Numbered from the stretch's first letter, positions 1 to 8,400 are shown. The stretch: DNA of 32,944 nt from Dehalococcoidia bacterium (GCA_035574915.1 DATLYJ010000005.1:1-32944), one strand, 5' to 3'. Notes: generated by a model from the sequence alone, not told the origin. Numbers and translations are program-made.

Positions 1-1
1 A

Positions 2-226
2 TACGGCAATCTGACCAACTACCGCCGTATCCTCGATGTCGAGGGCGCCAACCCCGGTGACGTCGCCGTCTGCGGGCCGGAGGCCAGGGTAGAGCAGCAG
101 CTGCGCGCGTTCGGCTCGGCGGGGGCGACCGACCTCCTGGCTTCCATCTACCCGGTCGGCGAGGACTCGGCTGCTTCCATCGAAAGGACGCGGCAGTTCC
201 TGAAGACGCTCGTAGGCCGGCTGTAG
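2..226 (+). CDS. C-terminal part of an F420-dependent LLM-class oxidoreductase (5' end outside window)
   Basis: The first 74 codons of the window are open in frame 2 and end at a TAG at 224-226. The peptide begins YGNLTNYRRILDVEG, continues with a VAVCGPEARVEQQLRAFG segment, then GATDLLASIYP, and ends RQFLKTLVGRL. This order (YRRxLDxEG, then a short strand and a helix predicted to bind CoA or F420, then GATDxxAxxxP) is what I recognise as the C-terminal end of the luciferase-like (LLM) F420-dependent oxidoreductase family. These enzymes are TIM-barrel proteins that move hydride between the deazaflavin F420 and a substrate that cannot be guessed here. The catalytic N-terminal part is missing, so the assignment rests on the tail alone. 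The SDR gene starts 21 nt downstream on the same strand, so the two are probably co-transcribed. Confidence 0.6.
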   Translation, partial: YGNLTNYRRILDVEGANPGDVAVCGPEARVEQQLRAFGSAGATDLLASIYPVGEDSAASIERTRQFLKTLVGRL

Positions 227-247
227 AGGACCGGAAGGAGCCCAGCG

Positions 248-982
248 ATGGACCTGCAGGGAAAGGCGGCGTTGGTCACGGGCGGCGGCTCCGGCATCGG
301 CCGGGCTACGGCGCTCCTCCTGGCGCAGAAGGGCGCCTCCGTACTCGTCGCCGACATCGACGAGACTAGGGGAGGCGACACGGTGAAGATGATCGCCTCC
401 GCGCGCGGGACCGCGGCTTTCGTGCCCATGGACGCGACCCGGGAGGGGGAGATCGAGAAGGCGATCCGGAAGGTCGTGGAACTGTGGGGAAAGCTGGACG
501 TGATGTTCAACAACGCCGGCATCCTCACCGGCGTGCCCGCCTTTCCTGACACGCCCGTGGAGCAGTGGTCGCGGGTGGTGCAGCTGAACTTCTGGGCAGT
601 GATCCGCGGCACCCAGGCCGCTATCGAGTCCATGAAAGCGTCAGGCGGCGGCGTGATCGTGAACACGGCGTCGATGGCAGGTGTCAATCCGTGGCCAATG
701 GACCCCGTGTATTCGGCAACCAAAGGCGGCGTCGTCTTTTTCACGAAGGCCCTTGCCTGGCTCGCGACCAGCGCGAACGTGCGCGTGAACTGCGTCTGCC
801 CGACACTCGTGCAGACGCCGCTGCTCAGTGACGCCTCGGATGCGCGCATCGCCGACCTCCAGCGGCTCACTCGACTCAAAGCGGACGATGTCGCGCGTGC
901 GGTCCTGCGCTTGATCGAGGACGATAGCCTTGCCGGCAAGGCCCTGACGGTGTTGCCGGGCCAGGAGCCAGCATTCGCATAA
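248..982 (+). CDS. Short-chain dehydrogenase/reductase (SDR)
   Basis: This is a 244-residue classical SDR, of normal length for the family. The Rossmann cofactor motif TGGGSGIG is at residues 11-18. An acidic residue ends beta strand 2 (VADID, about residues 34-38), which favours NAD(H) over NADP(H). The NNAG structural motif is at 88-91. The catalytic triad is Ser142 (NTAS), Tyr155 and Lys159 (YSATK). The product is a cytoplasmic alcohol or hydroxy-acyl oxidoreductase; its substrate cannot be read from sequence. The ATG at 248 is preceded by a good Shine-Dalgarno, GGAAGGAG at 233-240. It lies 21 nt after the LLM oxidoreductase and 58 nt before the ABM gene on the same strand, so a small catabolic or detoxification operon is plausible. 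Confidence 0.9.
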   Translation: MDLQGKAALVTGGGSGIGRATALLLAQKGASVLVADIDETRGGDTVKMIASARGTAAFVPMDATREGEIEKAIRKVVELWGKLDVMFNNAGILTGVPAFPDTPVEQWSRVVQLNFWAVIRGTQAAIESMKASGGGVIVNTASMAGVNPWPMDPVYSATKGGVVFFTKALAWLATSANVRVNCVCPTLVQTPLLSDASDARIADLQRLTRLKADDVARAVLRLIEDDSLAGKALTVLPGQEPAFA

Positions 983-1040
983 GGCCTGGTGCAGACAATC
1001 AGGGTTACGCGGGCCGTCGGGCCCAACAGGAGGTGGAGAG

Positions 1041-1355
1041 ATGTTCATTGCTACGAACAACTTCAAGGTCGCGAAGGGGCGCGAACAGGACTTCGAGAAC
1101 TCCTGGCGCAACCGGCGCACCTATCTCGATGACGTGCCGGGCTTCATCAGCTTCGCCCTGCTGAAGGGCGACAACGAAGGCGAGTACGTGAGCATGACCA
1201 CCTGGGAGAGCCGCCAGGCATTCCTGGACTGGACGAAGAGCGAAGCGTTCGCCCTGGGGCACCGGCAGGGGTCGGTCGCCGGCGTGCTGGAGGGGCCGCC
1301 GGTCGTGCGGCTTTACGAGGCGGTCCTGGAGCAGAAGGCGCCGGCGCGCGCCTAG
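1041..1355 (+). CDS. Antibiotic biosynthesis monooxygenase (ABM) / IsdG-HmoB-like domain protein
   Basis: This is a 104-residue single-domain protein of the dimeric alpha-beta barrel (ABM) fold. Recognisable parts are the first strand FIATNNFKVAKGRE, then FENSWRNRRTYLDDVPGF, the SMTTWES strand-turn and the helix FLDWTKSEAF followed by GHRQG. The Asn near residue 6-7, the W of TTWES and the downstream His are features shared with IsdG/HmoB-type heme-degrading members. ABM proteins are very diverse, so heme degradation is only one possibility; a small quinone or polyketide monooxygenase is another. A strong Shine-Dalgarno, AGGAGGT, sits 6 nt before the ATG. It is probably co-transcribed with the SDR upstream and ends before a convergent hairpin. 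Confidence 0.8.
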   Translation: MFIATNNFKVAKGREQDFENSWRNRRTYLDDVPGFISFALLKGDNEGEYVSMTTWESRQAFLDWTKSEAFALGHRQGSVAGVLEGPPVVRLYEAVLEQKAPARA

Positions 1356-1373
1356 CGTTAATTGCCGCGTGAA

Positions 1374-1402
1374 CGCACCGTCGCCCTGCGACCGGCGGTG
1401 CG
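1374..1402. terminator. Bidirectional hairpin between convergent genes
   Basis: The outer arms CGCACC and GGTGCG enclose an inner perfect stem GTCGC-CCT-GCGAC with a 4-nt bulge. It lies between the ends of the ABM gene (+) and the EEP gene (-), so it can serve both. There is no clear T tract on either side. Confidence 0.5.
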
Positions 1403-1408
1403 GCCTGG

Positions 1409-2182
1409 TCAGGCTGTCGGAGACAGGCGTGCCAGGACCCCCATGTGGTCCGAGGGCCAGACCCCCTCGACTGGACGGTCCCCGATCAGCCGCGCCGCGA
1501 CGGCGGTGAACTGGGAAGGCCGCACGAGGATGTAGTCGATCGCGGCCTTCGCCTGGCTTTCTTCGTCCACCGGCGGCCCTTCACGGCGCTCGGAGAAGCC
1601 CGGCTGGCGGCCGGCGAGGGGCCGGAGCGGCGTGGGGAACGTACTCTCGGGATGGCGGCCGTTCGCCATCTCGAAGGCGGAGCGGAGGTAGGGCCAGAAG
1701 ACGGCCATCGTCCGGCCCTCCGGTACGGCGTTGAAGTCGCCACAGACGATAGCCGGCGCCTCTGGCTCGCGCTCGAGACGGCCGAGGATGACGGACGCCT
1801 CCCGCTGGCGCAGCTTGGAATCGCGCGGGTGCAGGTGGACGTTATAGACGTCGAGCGGCGCGTCCTGGACGTCGAGGCGCACGCGAAAGCAGTTCGGTAC
1901 GCCGGGACGCAGCTCGACAGGCTCCTGGTCCACCACGCGGAAACGTGACAGCACGCCGAGCGCTTCGGTCCAGCCATCGTCAGGCCGGACGAAGGCGCAC
2001 TCGGCGGCATGCTGGTAGCCGGCGCGCGCCGCTATGACCTCCGTCAGAGCCCGGCCAGGCGGTACCTCCTGCAGGCAGACGATGTCCGCCCGTACCTGGC
2101 CCAGGAGCGCCAGGACGGCACGTAAGCGCTGCTCGAAGTCCTCGTGCTTGTAGACATTGAAGGTCGCGACTGCGACTTCCAC
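1409..2182 (-). CDS. Endonuclease/exonuclease/phosphatase (EEP) family protein
   Basis: This 257-residue single-domain EEP protein has all the metal and catalytic landmarks of the DNase I-like fold: Asn9 (TFN), Glu39 (CLQE), His116 (YNVHLH), Asp149 and Asn151 (GDFNA), Asp216 (IDYIL) and the terminal SDH at 244-246. Such enzymes cleave phosphodiester or phosphomonoester bonds in a Mg2+-dependent way; substrates range from DNA to sphingolipids and phosphoinositides. No signal peptide is seen, so it is probably cytoplasmic. The start is a GTG with only a weak ribosome site. The gene ends convergently with the ABM gene, and the terminator hairpin of the solute-binding gene upstream separates it from that gene. 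Confidence 0.85.
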   Translation of the reverse strand: MEVAVATFNVYKHEDFEQRLRAVLALLGQVRADIVCLQEVPPGRALTEVIAARAGYQHAAECAFVRPDDGWTEALGVLSRFRVVDQEPVELRPGVPNCFRVRLDVQDAPLDVYNVHLHPRDSKLRQREASVILGRLEREPEAPAIVCGDFNAVPEGRTMAVFWPYLRSAFEMANGRHPESTFPTPLRPLAGRQPGFSERREGPPVDEESQAKAAIDYILVRPSQFTAVAARLIGDRPVEGVWPSDHMGVLARLSPTA

Positions 2183-2219
2183 GGGCCGATTCTAATTGCT
2201 GGCCCTGCGCGGGAGGAGA

Positions 2220-2249
2220 GCGGGCCCCCGCAACGCTGCGAGGGCCCGC
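2220..2249 (-). terminator. Terminator hairpin downstream of solute-binding gene 1
   Basis: The perfect 8-bp arms GCGGGCCC and GGGCCCGC enclose an inner CGCA-ACGC-TGCG stem. It begins 21 nt past the stop at 2271. No T tract follows. Confidence 0.6.
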
Positions 2250-2270
2250 GGGAAGTGTCGGACGCCGGCC

Positions 2271-4151
2271 TCAGGCGGGCTTGAAGGGCGGCTTCGTATC
2301 GTCGATCCAGACGGCCTGGCCGAAGGTCTCCGTGACGGCGTTGCCGCCGGCGTAAGTGCGCAGGAGGCCAAGGTTGGCGACGCAAGGCCAGTAAGTGCCG
2401 AAACCGAGGGCGTCGTACGGGTAGGGGCGCTGATAGCTCTTGCCCGTGATGTAACGGATGAAGTCGCCGACGAGATCCTGCTGCTTCTGCAGGTCGAACT
2501 CGCCGCGGATCTTCTCGATCATGGAGTTGGCCTGCGGGTCGCCGAGGTGCGCGTTGCGGCCGTCGGGCGCCATGCCGTGGAAGCGGGCGCCGTCCTTGTG
2601 CATGGTGGCGAAGAGCTGCGAAGCGACGGTCGGGTAGCCGCGCTCGGCGGCCCAGATGATGCCGTTGTACCCGGGCGGCGTCTTGCCGGGGTTCGCGGAC
2701 TGGGTGTAGCTGTAGTAGTAGTTTGGCAGCCAGTCGGTCTGGTAGTCCTTGGGCTGCTGCCTGACGCGAATGCCGCCTTCACTGAACATTCCGACCAGTA
2801 TCTCGGCGACACGATGATAGGTCGTGCCGTACTGGGTCCCCTGGTTGTAGTAAAGGTCGGTCTCGAAGCCGTTCGGGAAGCCGGCCGCTGTTAGCAGCTT
2901 CTTGGATTCTGCCGGGTTGAAGCGCAGGTACTTGGCGTTCGGGCCGAACTTCTTGTCATCCAGCGGGTCGACCCAGTAGCCCTCCCAGCCGGCGCCAACC
3001 ATCGTGTGGTAGCGAATAGGCACCTCCAGCCCGTCGGCGGCGAACTTCGGCCGGTTCGAGATCACGTCCGCCATGAGCTCGACGTCGATCAGCATTGAAG
3101 CTGCCTGACGGACGCGCTCGTCCTTGAAGGGCGAGTTGCCCTCGTAGCCGAAGCCTATGAACGAGGGAGTGGTGGCGAAGCTTTCGCCCTGGCGCAGCAA
3201 CAGCGCTGGTATGTCCTTCTTGGTCTGAATGACGTCATCCTGCGTAGCCTGGGTAAGCCAGATGTTGCCTGCCCGGAACTGGGCGAGGCGGGAAGCGTAC
3301 TCGCTGACGATCGGGTTTTCGACCTTGTCGTAGTAAGGCCGGCCCTTCACGTAGTAGTCCGGGTTCTTGCGCCAGACGTGGAGGGCCGAGGGGCGGTACT
3401 CCTCGAGCAGGAAGGGCCCGTAGCCGCGCACCTCACCCTTGGGGTCGAAGCCGCCGTCTGACTCGCGCGGCATTACGAAGAACAGGATCGCCGTGGTGAA
3501 AAGCTGGACGATGGACGCGTCCGGCTGCTTCATCTTGAAGACCACCGTGCGCTTGTCAGGCGCGGAGACGGACTCCACCGGCGCCTGGGGATTGGCCTCC
3601 GAATAGGCCATGTCCGGGCGGAAGGGGCTGACCTGGGCGAACTTCTTCCAGCTAAAGACGACATCATCGGCGTCGATTTCGCGGCCGCTCGTGGGCGCAC
3701 GGTTTTCCCACTTGAGGCCTTGCCGCAGCTTGAAGGTCAGTTGCAGCTTGTCGCCGCTCAGCTCGAAGGACTCCGCCAGGTCTCCCTCGGACGCGCCGGT
3801 CGCCCGGTTCGGGTACTTCGCGGCCACGAACTTCAGCATGCGGGGGTAGGTGTAGTAGGCAACAGAGCTTTGAGTGTTGAAGGACGAGCTGGAGAGGGGG
3901 TCGAAGCTGACTACGTCCGTGTTGATGACGTTCTTGAAGACGCCGCCCGGCTTTGCCCGGGCCGACGAGTCTTCCGGGGTCGACAGAAGGCCGCTACGGT
4001 CGACTGGCTGGGCGGGACGTTCCTCGCCGCCGCCGCAGCCGACGGCGCCAAGGGCCGCTACCCCGACCCCGGCGGCCATGCCTCCGGCGAGGACGCGACG
4101 CCGCGAGGCGCGCGATAGGGTGAACCGCTCCCAGTAACCCTTTTCTGCCAT
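2271..4151 (-). CDS. ABC transporter family-5 substrate-binding lipoprotein (SBP paralog 1)
   Basis: This is a 626-residue extracytoplasmic solute-binding protein of the DppA/OppA type (SBP_bac_5). The N terminus has MAEKGYWERF, then a twin-arginine motif SRRRVLAG, a hydrophobic stretch and a lipobox ending VGC followed by Gly; it should be exported folded by Tat and lipid-anchored. The mature part shows DPLSSSSFNTQS, EGDLAESFE, LKWENRAPTSGREIDADDVVFSWK and RGYGPFLLEEY, the usual family-5 landmarks. The chosen ATG has GAAGGAGCG just upstream; a longer frame reaches 4259 but would cover the promoter. Its closest relative here appears to be paralog 4 (shared SDGGFDP segment). No permease gene is adjacent. 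The ligand is unknown; peptides are the default guess. Confidence 0.88.
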   Translation of the reverse strand: MAEKGYWERFTLSRASRRRVLAGGMAAGVGVAALGAVGCGGGEERPAQPVDRSGLLSTPEDSSARAKPGGVFKNVINTDVVSFDPLSSSSFNTQSSVAYYTYPRMLKFVAAKYPNRATGASEGDLAESFELSGDKLQLTFKLRQGLKWENRAPTSGREIDADDVVFSWKKFAQVSPFRPDMAYSEANPQAPVESVSAPDKRTVVFKMKQPDASIVQLFTTAILFFVMPRESDGGFDPKGEVRGYGPFLLEEYRPSALHVWRKNPDYYVKGRPYYDKVENPIVSEYASRLAQFRAGNIWLTQATQDDVIQTKKDIPALLLRQGESFATTPSFIGFGYEGNSPFKDERVRQAASMLIDVELMADVISNRPKFAADGLEVPIRYHTMVGAGWEGYWVDPLDDKKFGPNAKYLRFNPAESKKLLTAAGFPNGFETDLYYNQGTQYGTTYHRVAEILVGMFSEGGIRVRQQPKDYQTDWLPNYYYSYTQSANPGKTPPGYNGIIWAAERGYPTVASQLFATMHKDGARFHGMAPDGRNAHLGDPQANSMIEKIRGEFDLQKQQDLVGDFIRYITGKSYQRPYPYDALGFGTYWPCVANLGLLRTYAGGNAVTETFGQAVWIDDTKPPFKPA

Positions 4152-4231
4152 CTTTCGCTCCTTCGTTCCGTTCTGTCCCGCTCGCGCGGCCGCACTCAAT
4201 TTACGCATTGACTGCGTGGATAGATGGCTCC

Positions 4232-4259
4232 AGTATCGCTCGCGACTCCAGCCTGTCAA
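4232..4259 (-). promoter_or_regulatory. Promoter of SBP paralog 1
   Basis: On the minus strand, TTGACA (4259-4254), a 16-nt spacer and GATACT (4237-4232) form a good -35/-10 pair upstream of the ATG at 4151. A small inverted repeat, ACGCA-TTGAC-TGCGT (4203-4217), follows in the leader. Confidence 0.6.
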
Positions 4260-4296
4260 TCCTCGCCTGCGCAGCCTGCAGGCGCTCTCAGAATCA

Positions 4297-4320
4297 GGGA
4301 GCCGGCTGATGCCGGCTCCC
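4297..4320 (-). terminator. Terminator hairpin downstream of SBP paralog 2
   Basis: A perfect 10-bp stem (GGGAGCCGGC / GCCGGCTCCC, loop TGAT) begins 25 nt after the stop at 4346. The T tract on the minus strand is weak. Confidence 0.65.
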
Positions 4321-4345
4321 CTGAAGAAGATTTCTCCCTTCTCGG

Positions 4346-6211
4346 TCAGGAGGGACGGTTAAGCGGCGGCTTGCTGGTATCGATCCACCAGTACGGGACG
4401 TAGAACTCGTTGGTCGGGCTGCCGCCAACCTGGGTGCGGTAGAGGCCGTAGTTCCCTATGACGGGCCAGTAGGCCTGGATGGTGAGCGAAGTCGGGACCG
4501 GCGGGATGGAGTAGACCTGCCCGGCGGCGTAACGCAGGATGTCGTGCACCATGGCGATCTGCTTTTTGGTGTCGAACTCGCGCCGGGCCGCCTCGATCAT
4601 CTGGTTGAGCTTGGGGTCGCCCTGCTTGGCGTTGCCGCCATCCGGGCGCACGCCGCGGTAGCGGCCGCCACTGGGATGGTAGTTGCCGAAGAGCTGGGCA
4701 ATCGCCGTCGGGTAGGCGAGCTCCAGCCGGTACATGAAGCCGTTGTAACCGTTCGAGCGGTCACCGGTGTAGCTGTAGTAGACCTCCGGAATGTACTCGG
4801 TCTGGTACTCCTTCGGCGTCGACTGGGCCTCGATGCCGATCTCCTTGACCATGCCGACGATGATTTCGACCGTGCGTTCGTAAGCGGCGCCGTACTGCCT
4901 GGGTGTCCAGAAGAGGGGCGCCTTGAAGCCGTTGGGGAAGCCGGCCGCGGCCATGAGCTTCTTACCCTCGGCAATGTCGAACTTCGACCACCACTTCGCG
5001 TTCGGGCCGAACTCCTTCTCGTCCTGGGGGTCGAGCCAGTACTCGCCCCAGCCGGCGCCGAGGAGGGTTTGATAACGCGTGGCGAGGTCGTAGCCCTCGC
5101 GGCGGAATTGGTCGCGGTTGGATATCACATCGGCCATCGTCTCGCGGTCGATGGCGAGAGCCACTGCCTGCCGGACGCGCAGGTCCTTGAAGGGCGAGTC
5201 GCCCTCGTAGCCCCAGGAGATGTGCCCGGGCGTCGCGGTGTACTCCGAGTCGCGTTGGACGGCGAGCTGGGGCACTTCCTTAATCACCGAGAGGACGTCT
5301 TCGGCGGTGGCGACGGGCGTCCAGATGTTGCCCGCCTTGAACTGGGCCAAGCGCTGGGCGTACTCGGTGATGTGGGGCTGCTCAATCTCGTCGAAGAAGG
5401 GTCGGCCTTTGACGTAGTAGTCCGGTATCTTCTTCCAGTGGAACAGGGCGGAGGGCGTGTACTTCTCCAGCATGAAGGGCCCGTAGCCGCGCACCTCGTT
5501 ACGAGGGTCGAACTTGTCCTCTGCCTCGCGCGGCATGACGAAGAAAATGCGGGCGCTGGCGAGTAGCTGGAGGGTCGAGGCGTCCGGTTCGTGGAGCTTG
5601 ACGATCACGGTGCGCTTGTCCGGGGCGACCATGTCCGTGACTGGCGCACCGGGGGCCGCTGGGTCGTACTTCAGGTCGCTGCGGCGCACGCCTACCTGGG
5701 AGAACTTCTTCCAGTTCCAGACGACATCTTCGGCGTCGATCTCGCGGCCGTTGGTGGGCGAACGGGCGTCCCACTTGAGGCCGGGCCTGATCTTCAAGGT
5801 GACCTGGAGCTTGTCGCCTGAGACCTCGAAGGACTCGGCCAGGTCTCCCTCAACGCTGCCGTCGGTGAACTCCGGGTACTTCGCCGGCTTGAACTTCAGA
5901 AGACGCGGATAAGTGTAGACAGAGACAGCAGTGAGGGTTGTGAATCCCTGCGAGGTATGAGGGTCGAGAGAGGCGGGGTTGGCGGAGCCGTAGACGCCCT
6001 TGAAGACACCGCCGGGTTTGGCGCGAGAGGTGGTGTCTACCGGCTCCTGGACCTTGCCCTGGGTCTTCGGCGAAGGCTCCCCGCCGCTTTCGCCGCCGCC
6101 ACAACCGGCCAGGGCGATGGTGGCCGCGCCCAGACCGGCCGTGGCGCTGCCGGCGATGGCCCGGCGCCTGGTGATGCGGACGGCACGAAATCTCTCCCAG
6201 TAGCTTTGCAT
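4346..6211 (-). CDS. ABC transporter family-5 substrate-binding lipoprotein (SBP paralog 2)
   Basis: This 621-residue family-5 solute-binding protein starts MQSYWERF, has a Tat-type TRRRAIAG motif, and then a lipobox LAGC followed by GGG. Landmarks include ASLDPHTSQGF, EGDLAESFE, NGREIDAEDVVWNWKK and RGYGPFMLEKY. It is strikingly like paralog 3 along its whole length, far more than like paralogs 1, 4 or 5, so the two look like the most recent duplicates. The ATG is fixed by AAAGGAGCG 8-9 nt upstream. The gene is a single-gene unit with its own promoter, a leader inverted repeat and a terminator. It should sit on the outer face of the cytoplasmic membrane and deliver an oligopeptide-like or other ligand to a permease encoded elsewhere. 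Confidence 0.88.
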   Translation of the reverse strand: MQSYWERFRAVRITRRRAIAGSATAGLGAATIALAGCGGGESGGEPSPKTQGKVQEPVDTTSRAKPGGVFKGVYGSANPASLDPHTSQGFTTLTAVSVYTYPRLLKFKPAKYPEFTDGSVEGDLAESFEVSGDKLQVTLKIRPGLKWDARSPTNGREIDAEDVVWNWKKFSQVGVRRSDLKYDPAAPGAPVTDMVAPDKRTVIVKLHEPDASTLQLLASARIFFVMPREAEDKFDPRNEVRGYGPFMLEKYTPSALFHWKKIPDYYVKGRPFFDEIEQPHITEYAQRLAQFKAGNIWTPVATAEDVLSVIKEVPQLAVQRDSEYTATPGHISWGYEGDSPFKDLRVRQAVALAIDRETMADVISNRDQFRREGYDLATRYQTLLGAGWGEYWLDPQDEKEFGPNAKWWSKFDIAEGKKLMAAAGFPNGFKAPLFWTPRQYGAAYERTVEIIVGMVKEIGIEAQSTPKEYQTEYIPEVYYSYTGDRSNGYNGFMYRLELAYPTAIAQLFGNYHPSGGRYRGVRPDGGNAKQGDPKLNQMIEAARREFDTKKQIAMVHDILRYAAGQVYSIPPVPTSLTIQAYWPVIGNYGLYRTQVGGSPTNEFYVPYWWIDTSKPPLNRPS

Positions 6212-6240
6212 CGTTCCGCGCTCCTTTGCAAGACGTTATC

Positions 6241-6264
6241 TATGAGGCGATAGGACGCCTCATA
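6241..6264. promoter_or_regulatory. Perfect inverted repeat in the leader of SBP paralog 2
   Basis: TATGAGGCG and CGCCTCATA form perfect 9-bp arms around a 6-nt spacer (ATAGGA). The element lies between the -10 region and the Shine-Dalgarno, so it could be a regulator operator or an mRNA stem-loop. I see no equally good copy before the other four paralogs. Confidence 0.5.
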
Positions 6265-6275
6265 AGATGCAACAG

Positions 6276-6303
6276 AATTCAACTGTGCGGAGCGCGCTGT
6301 CAA
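6276..6303 (-). promoter_or_regulatory. Promoter of SBP paralog 2
   Basis: On the minus strand a perfect TTGACA (6303-6298) is followed after 16 nt by TGAATT, a weak -10. The position relative to the gene matches the other paralogs. Confidence 0.5.
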
Positions 6304-6313
6304 TACCCCGACC

Positions 6314-6350
6314 GGCAAAAAGAAGAGGGGCCGGTGGCTACCGGCCCCTC
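6314..6350 (-). terminator. Intrinsic terminator downstream of SBP paralog 3
   Basis: A perfect 11-bp stem (GAGGGGCCGGT / ACCGGCCCCTC, loop GGCT) is followed on the minus strand by TTCTTTTTG, a real T tract. It begins 22 nt past the stop at 6373. Confidence 0.85.
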
Positions 6351-6372
6351 CTGCGGGCGTCCCGGCGAAAGG

Positions 6373-8241
6373 TCAAGCCGGCCGGTTGAGCGGCGGCTTG
6401 GTGGTGTCGATCCACCAGTAGGGCACGTAGGACTCGTTCGTAGGGCTGCCGCCGGTCTGGGTGCGGTAGAGGCCGTAGTTCGCGATCACCGGCCAGTAGG
6501 CGACGATGCCGAGGTTCGCCGGTCGCGGCGGGATGGAGTAGACCTGGCCGGCGGCGTAGCGCAGGATGTCGTGCACCATAGCGATCTGCTTCTTGGTGTC
6601 GAATTCCTTCCGCGCGGCCTCGATCATCTGGTTGAGTTTGGGATCGCCCTGCTTGGCGTTGCCGCCGTCCGGGCGCACGCCGCGGTAGCGGCCGCCGCTG
6701 GGGTGGTAGTTCCCGAAGAGCTGTGCCACGGCCGTAGGGTAGGCAAGCTCGGCGCGGTAGATCATGCCGTTGAAGCCGCGCGTGCTGTCCCCGGTGTAGC
6801 TGTAGTAGATTTCCGGGATGTACTCGGTCTGGTACTCCTTCGGTGAGGACTGCGCCTCGATGCCGACTTCCTTGAACATGCCGATGAGGATGTCGACCTC
6901 GCGCTCGTAGGCGGCGCCGTACTGGCGCGGCGTCCAGTAGAGGTTTGTCTTAAACCCATTCGGGAAGCCCGCCGCGGACAGGAGTTTCTTCGCCTCGGAT
7001 GGGTTGTACTCGCTCCACCACTTCCCGTTCGGGCCGAACTCCTTGGAGTCCTGGGGGTCGAGCCAGTAGTCGCCCCAGCCGGCGCCGAGCAGCGTCTGAT
7101 ACTTCGTGACGGGCTCGAAGCCCTCGGCCTTGAACTTTGGCCTGTCGTAGGTGACGTCCGCGATCGCCTCGCGGTCGATGGCGAGCGCGACGGCCTGGCG
7201 CACGCGCAGGTCCTTGAACGGTGAGTCGCCCTCGTAACCCCAGGAGACGTGAGTCGGCGTCGGGTTGAGGTCCGCTTCCTGCTGGACTGCGAGCTGGGGC
7301 ACTTCCTTGATCACCGAGAGCACGTCCTGGGCGGTCGAGACCGGCGTCCAGATGTTGCCGGCCTTGAACTGCGCCAGGCGCTGCGCGTACTCGGTTACGT
7401 GAGGCTGCTCGATCTCGTCGAAGAACGGCCGCCCCTTGCGGTAGTAGTCCGGGATCTTCTTCCAGTGGAAGAGGGCGGAAGGAGTGTACTTCTCCAGCGT
7501 GAACGGCCCGTAGCCGCGGACCTCGTTGCGGGAGTCGAACTTGTCCTCCGCCTCGCGCGGCACGACGAAGAAGATGCGGGCGCTGGCCAGCAGCTGAAGG
7601 GCGGAGGAGTCGGGCTCCTTCAGCTTCACGATGACCGTGCGCTTGTCGGGGGCGATCATGTCGGTCACCGGGGCGCCCGGCGCGGCCGGGTCGTACATCA
7701 GGTCGGAGCGGCGGACGCCGACCTGGGAGAACTTCTTCCAGTTCCAGACGACATCTTCGGCGTCGATCTCGCGGCCGTTTGTGGGGGAGCGGGCGTCCCA
7801 CTTCATGCCCGGACGGATCTTCAGGGTCACCTGGAGCTTGTCGCCCGAGACCTCGAAGGACTCGGCGAGGTCTCCTTCGACGCTCCCGTCGGTGAAGTCG
7901 GGATACTTCGCCGGCTTGAAGGTGAGCAAGCGAGGGTACACATATACGGCGACTGCCGTGAGGGTGGTGAACCCCTGCGAGGTATGTGGGTCGAGAGAGG
8001 CCGGGTTGGCTGAGATGTAGACGCTCTTGAGGACGCCGCCAGGCTTCGCCTGTGACGTCGTATCGACCGGGATTTGCACCTTGCCCTGTGTCTGGCCCCG
8101 GCCGCCACCGCTGTCATCGCCTCCGCCTCCGCAACCGGCCACCGCCAGCGCGATTCCCCCGGCGCCGAGGGCCGCCGCTCCTGCCAGCACCCTTCGCCGG
8201 GCTGTGCGGGCGGCAGCGAAACGCTCCCAATAACCTTGCAT
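6373..8241 (-). CDS. ABC transporter family-5 substrate-binding lipoprotein (SBP paralog 3)
   Basis: This 622-residue family-5 solute-binding protein begins MQGYWERFAAARTARRRVLAG (YWER motif plus Tat arginines) and continues through a hydrophobic stretch to the lipobox VAGC and a Gly-rich linker. The mature protein is nearly superimposable on paralog 2 (ASLDPHTSQGF, EGDLAESFE, RGYGPFTLEKY, SGGRYRGVRPDGGNAKQGD). The frame is open up to 8316, but the ATG at 8241 has AAAGGAG at the right distance and the upstream frame runs into the promoter area. Same role as its neighbours: a lipid-anchored binding protein feeding an unlinked ABC permease. Differences from paralog 2 are concentrated in the middle region and near the ligand-binding loops, which would fit changed ligand preference. 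Confidence 0.88.
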   Translation of the reverse strand: MQGYWERFAAARTARRRVLAGAAALGAGGIALAVAGCGGGGDDSGGGRGQTQGKVQIPVDTTSQAKPGGVLKSVYISANPASLDPHTSQGFTTLTAVAVYVYPRLLTFKPAKYPDFTDGSVEGDLAESFEVSGDKLQVTLKIRPGMKWDARSPTNGREIDAEDVVWNWKKFSQVGVRRSDLMYDPAAPGAPVTDMIAPDKRTVIVKLKEPDSSALQLLASARIFFVVPREAEDKFDSRNEVRGYGPFTLEKYTPSALFHWKKIPDYYRKGRPFFDEIEQPHVTEYAQRLAQFKAGNIWTPVSTAQDVLSVIKEVPQLAVQQEADLNPTPTHVSWGYEGDSPFKDLRVRQAVALAIDREAIADVTYDRPKFKAEGFEPVTKYQTLLGAGWGDYWLDPQDSKEFGPNGKWWSEYNPSEAKKLLSAAGFPNGFKTNLYWTPRQYGAAYEREVDILIGMFKEVGIEAQSSPKEYQTEYIPEIYYSYTGDSTRGFNGMIYRAELAYPTAVAQLFGNYHPSGGRYRGVRPDGGNAKQGDPKLNQMIEAARKEFDTKKQIAMVHDILRYAAGQVYSIPPRPANLGIVAYWPVIANYGLYRTQTGGSPTNESYVPYWWIDTTKPPLNRPA

Positions 8242-8300
8242 ATACCTTTGTGCTCCTTTTAGGGCCGGTTGTTGTCGCGTGCCGGCCATTATTGCTGCGG

Positions 8301-8329
8301 ATAGTCGCCTCCACACGCAGGCGTGTCAA
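8301..8329 (-). promoter_or_regulatory. Promoter of SBP paralog 3
   Basis: On the minus strand TTGACA (8329-8324), a 17-nt spacer and GACTAT (8306-8301). The -10 is a partial match only. A GGCCGG...CCGGCC inverted repeat (8263-8287) lies in the leader. Confidence 0.5.
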
Positions 8330-8345
8330 GAGCCTCGAAATCTGG

Positions 8346-8373
8346 ACGAGGGCCTGCGAAAGCAGGCCCTCGT
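8346..8373 (-). terminator. Terminator hairpin downstream of SBP paralog 4
   Basis: A perfect 12-bp stem (ACGAGGGCCTGC / GCAGGCCCTCGT) with a GAAA loop begins 27 nt after the stop at 8401. No long T tract follows. Confidence 0.75.
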
Positions 8374-8400
8374 GTCAGAAGCCGTCGCCGGCGGGAGACT

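Noticed and set aside
4544-5566. 340-codon plus-strand frame over SBP paralog 2 (and similar ones over the other paralogs)
   Set aside because: The same kind of frame appears opposite each homologous gene, as expected from conserved codon use.
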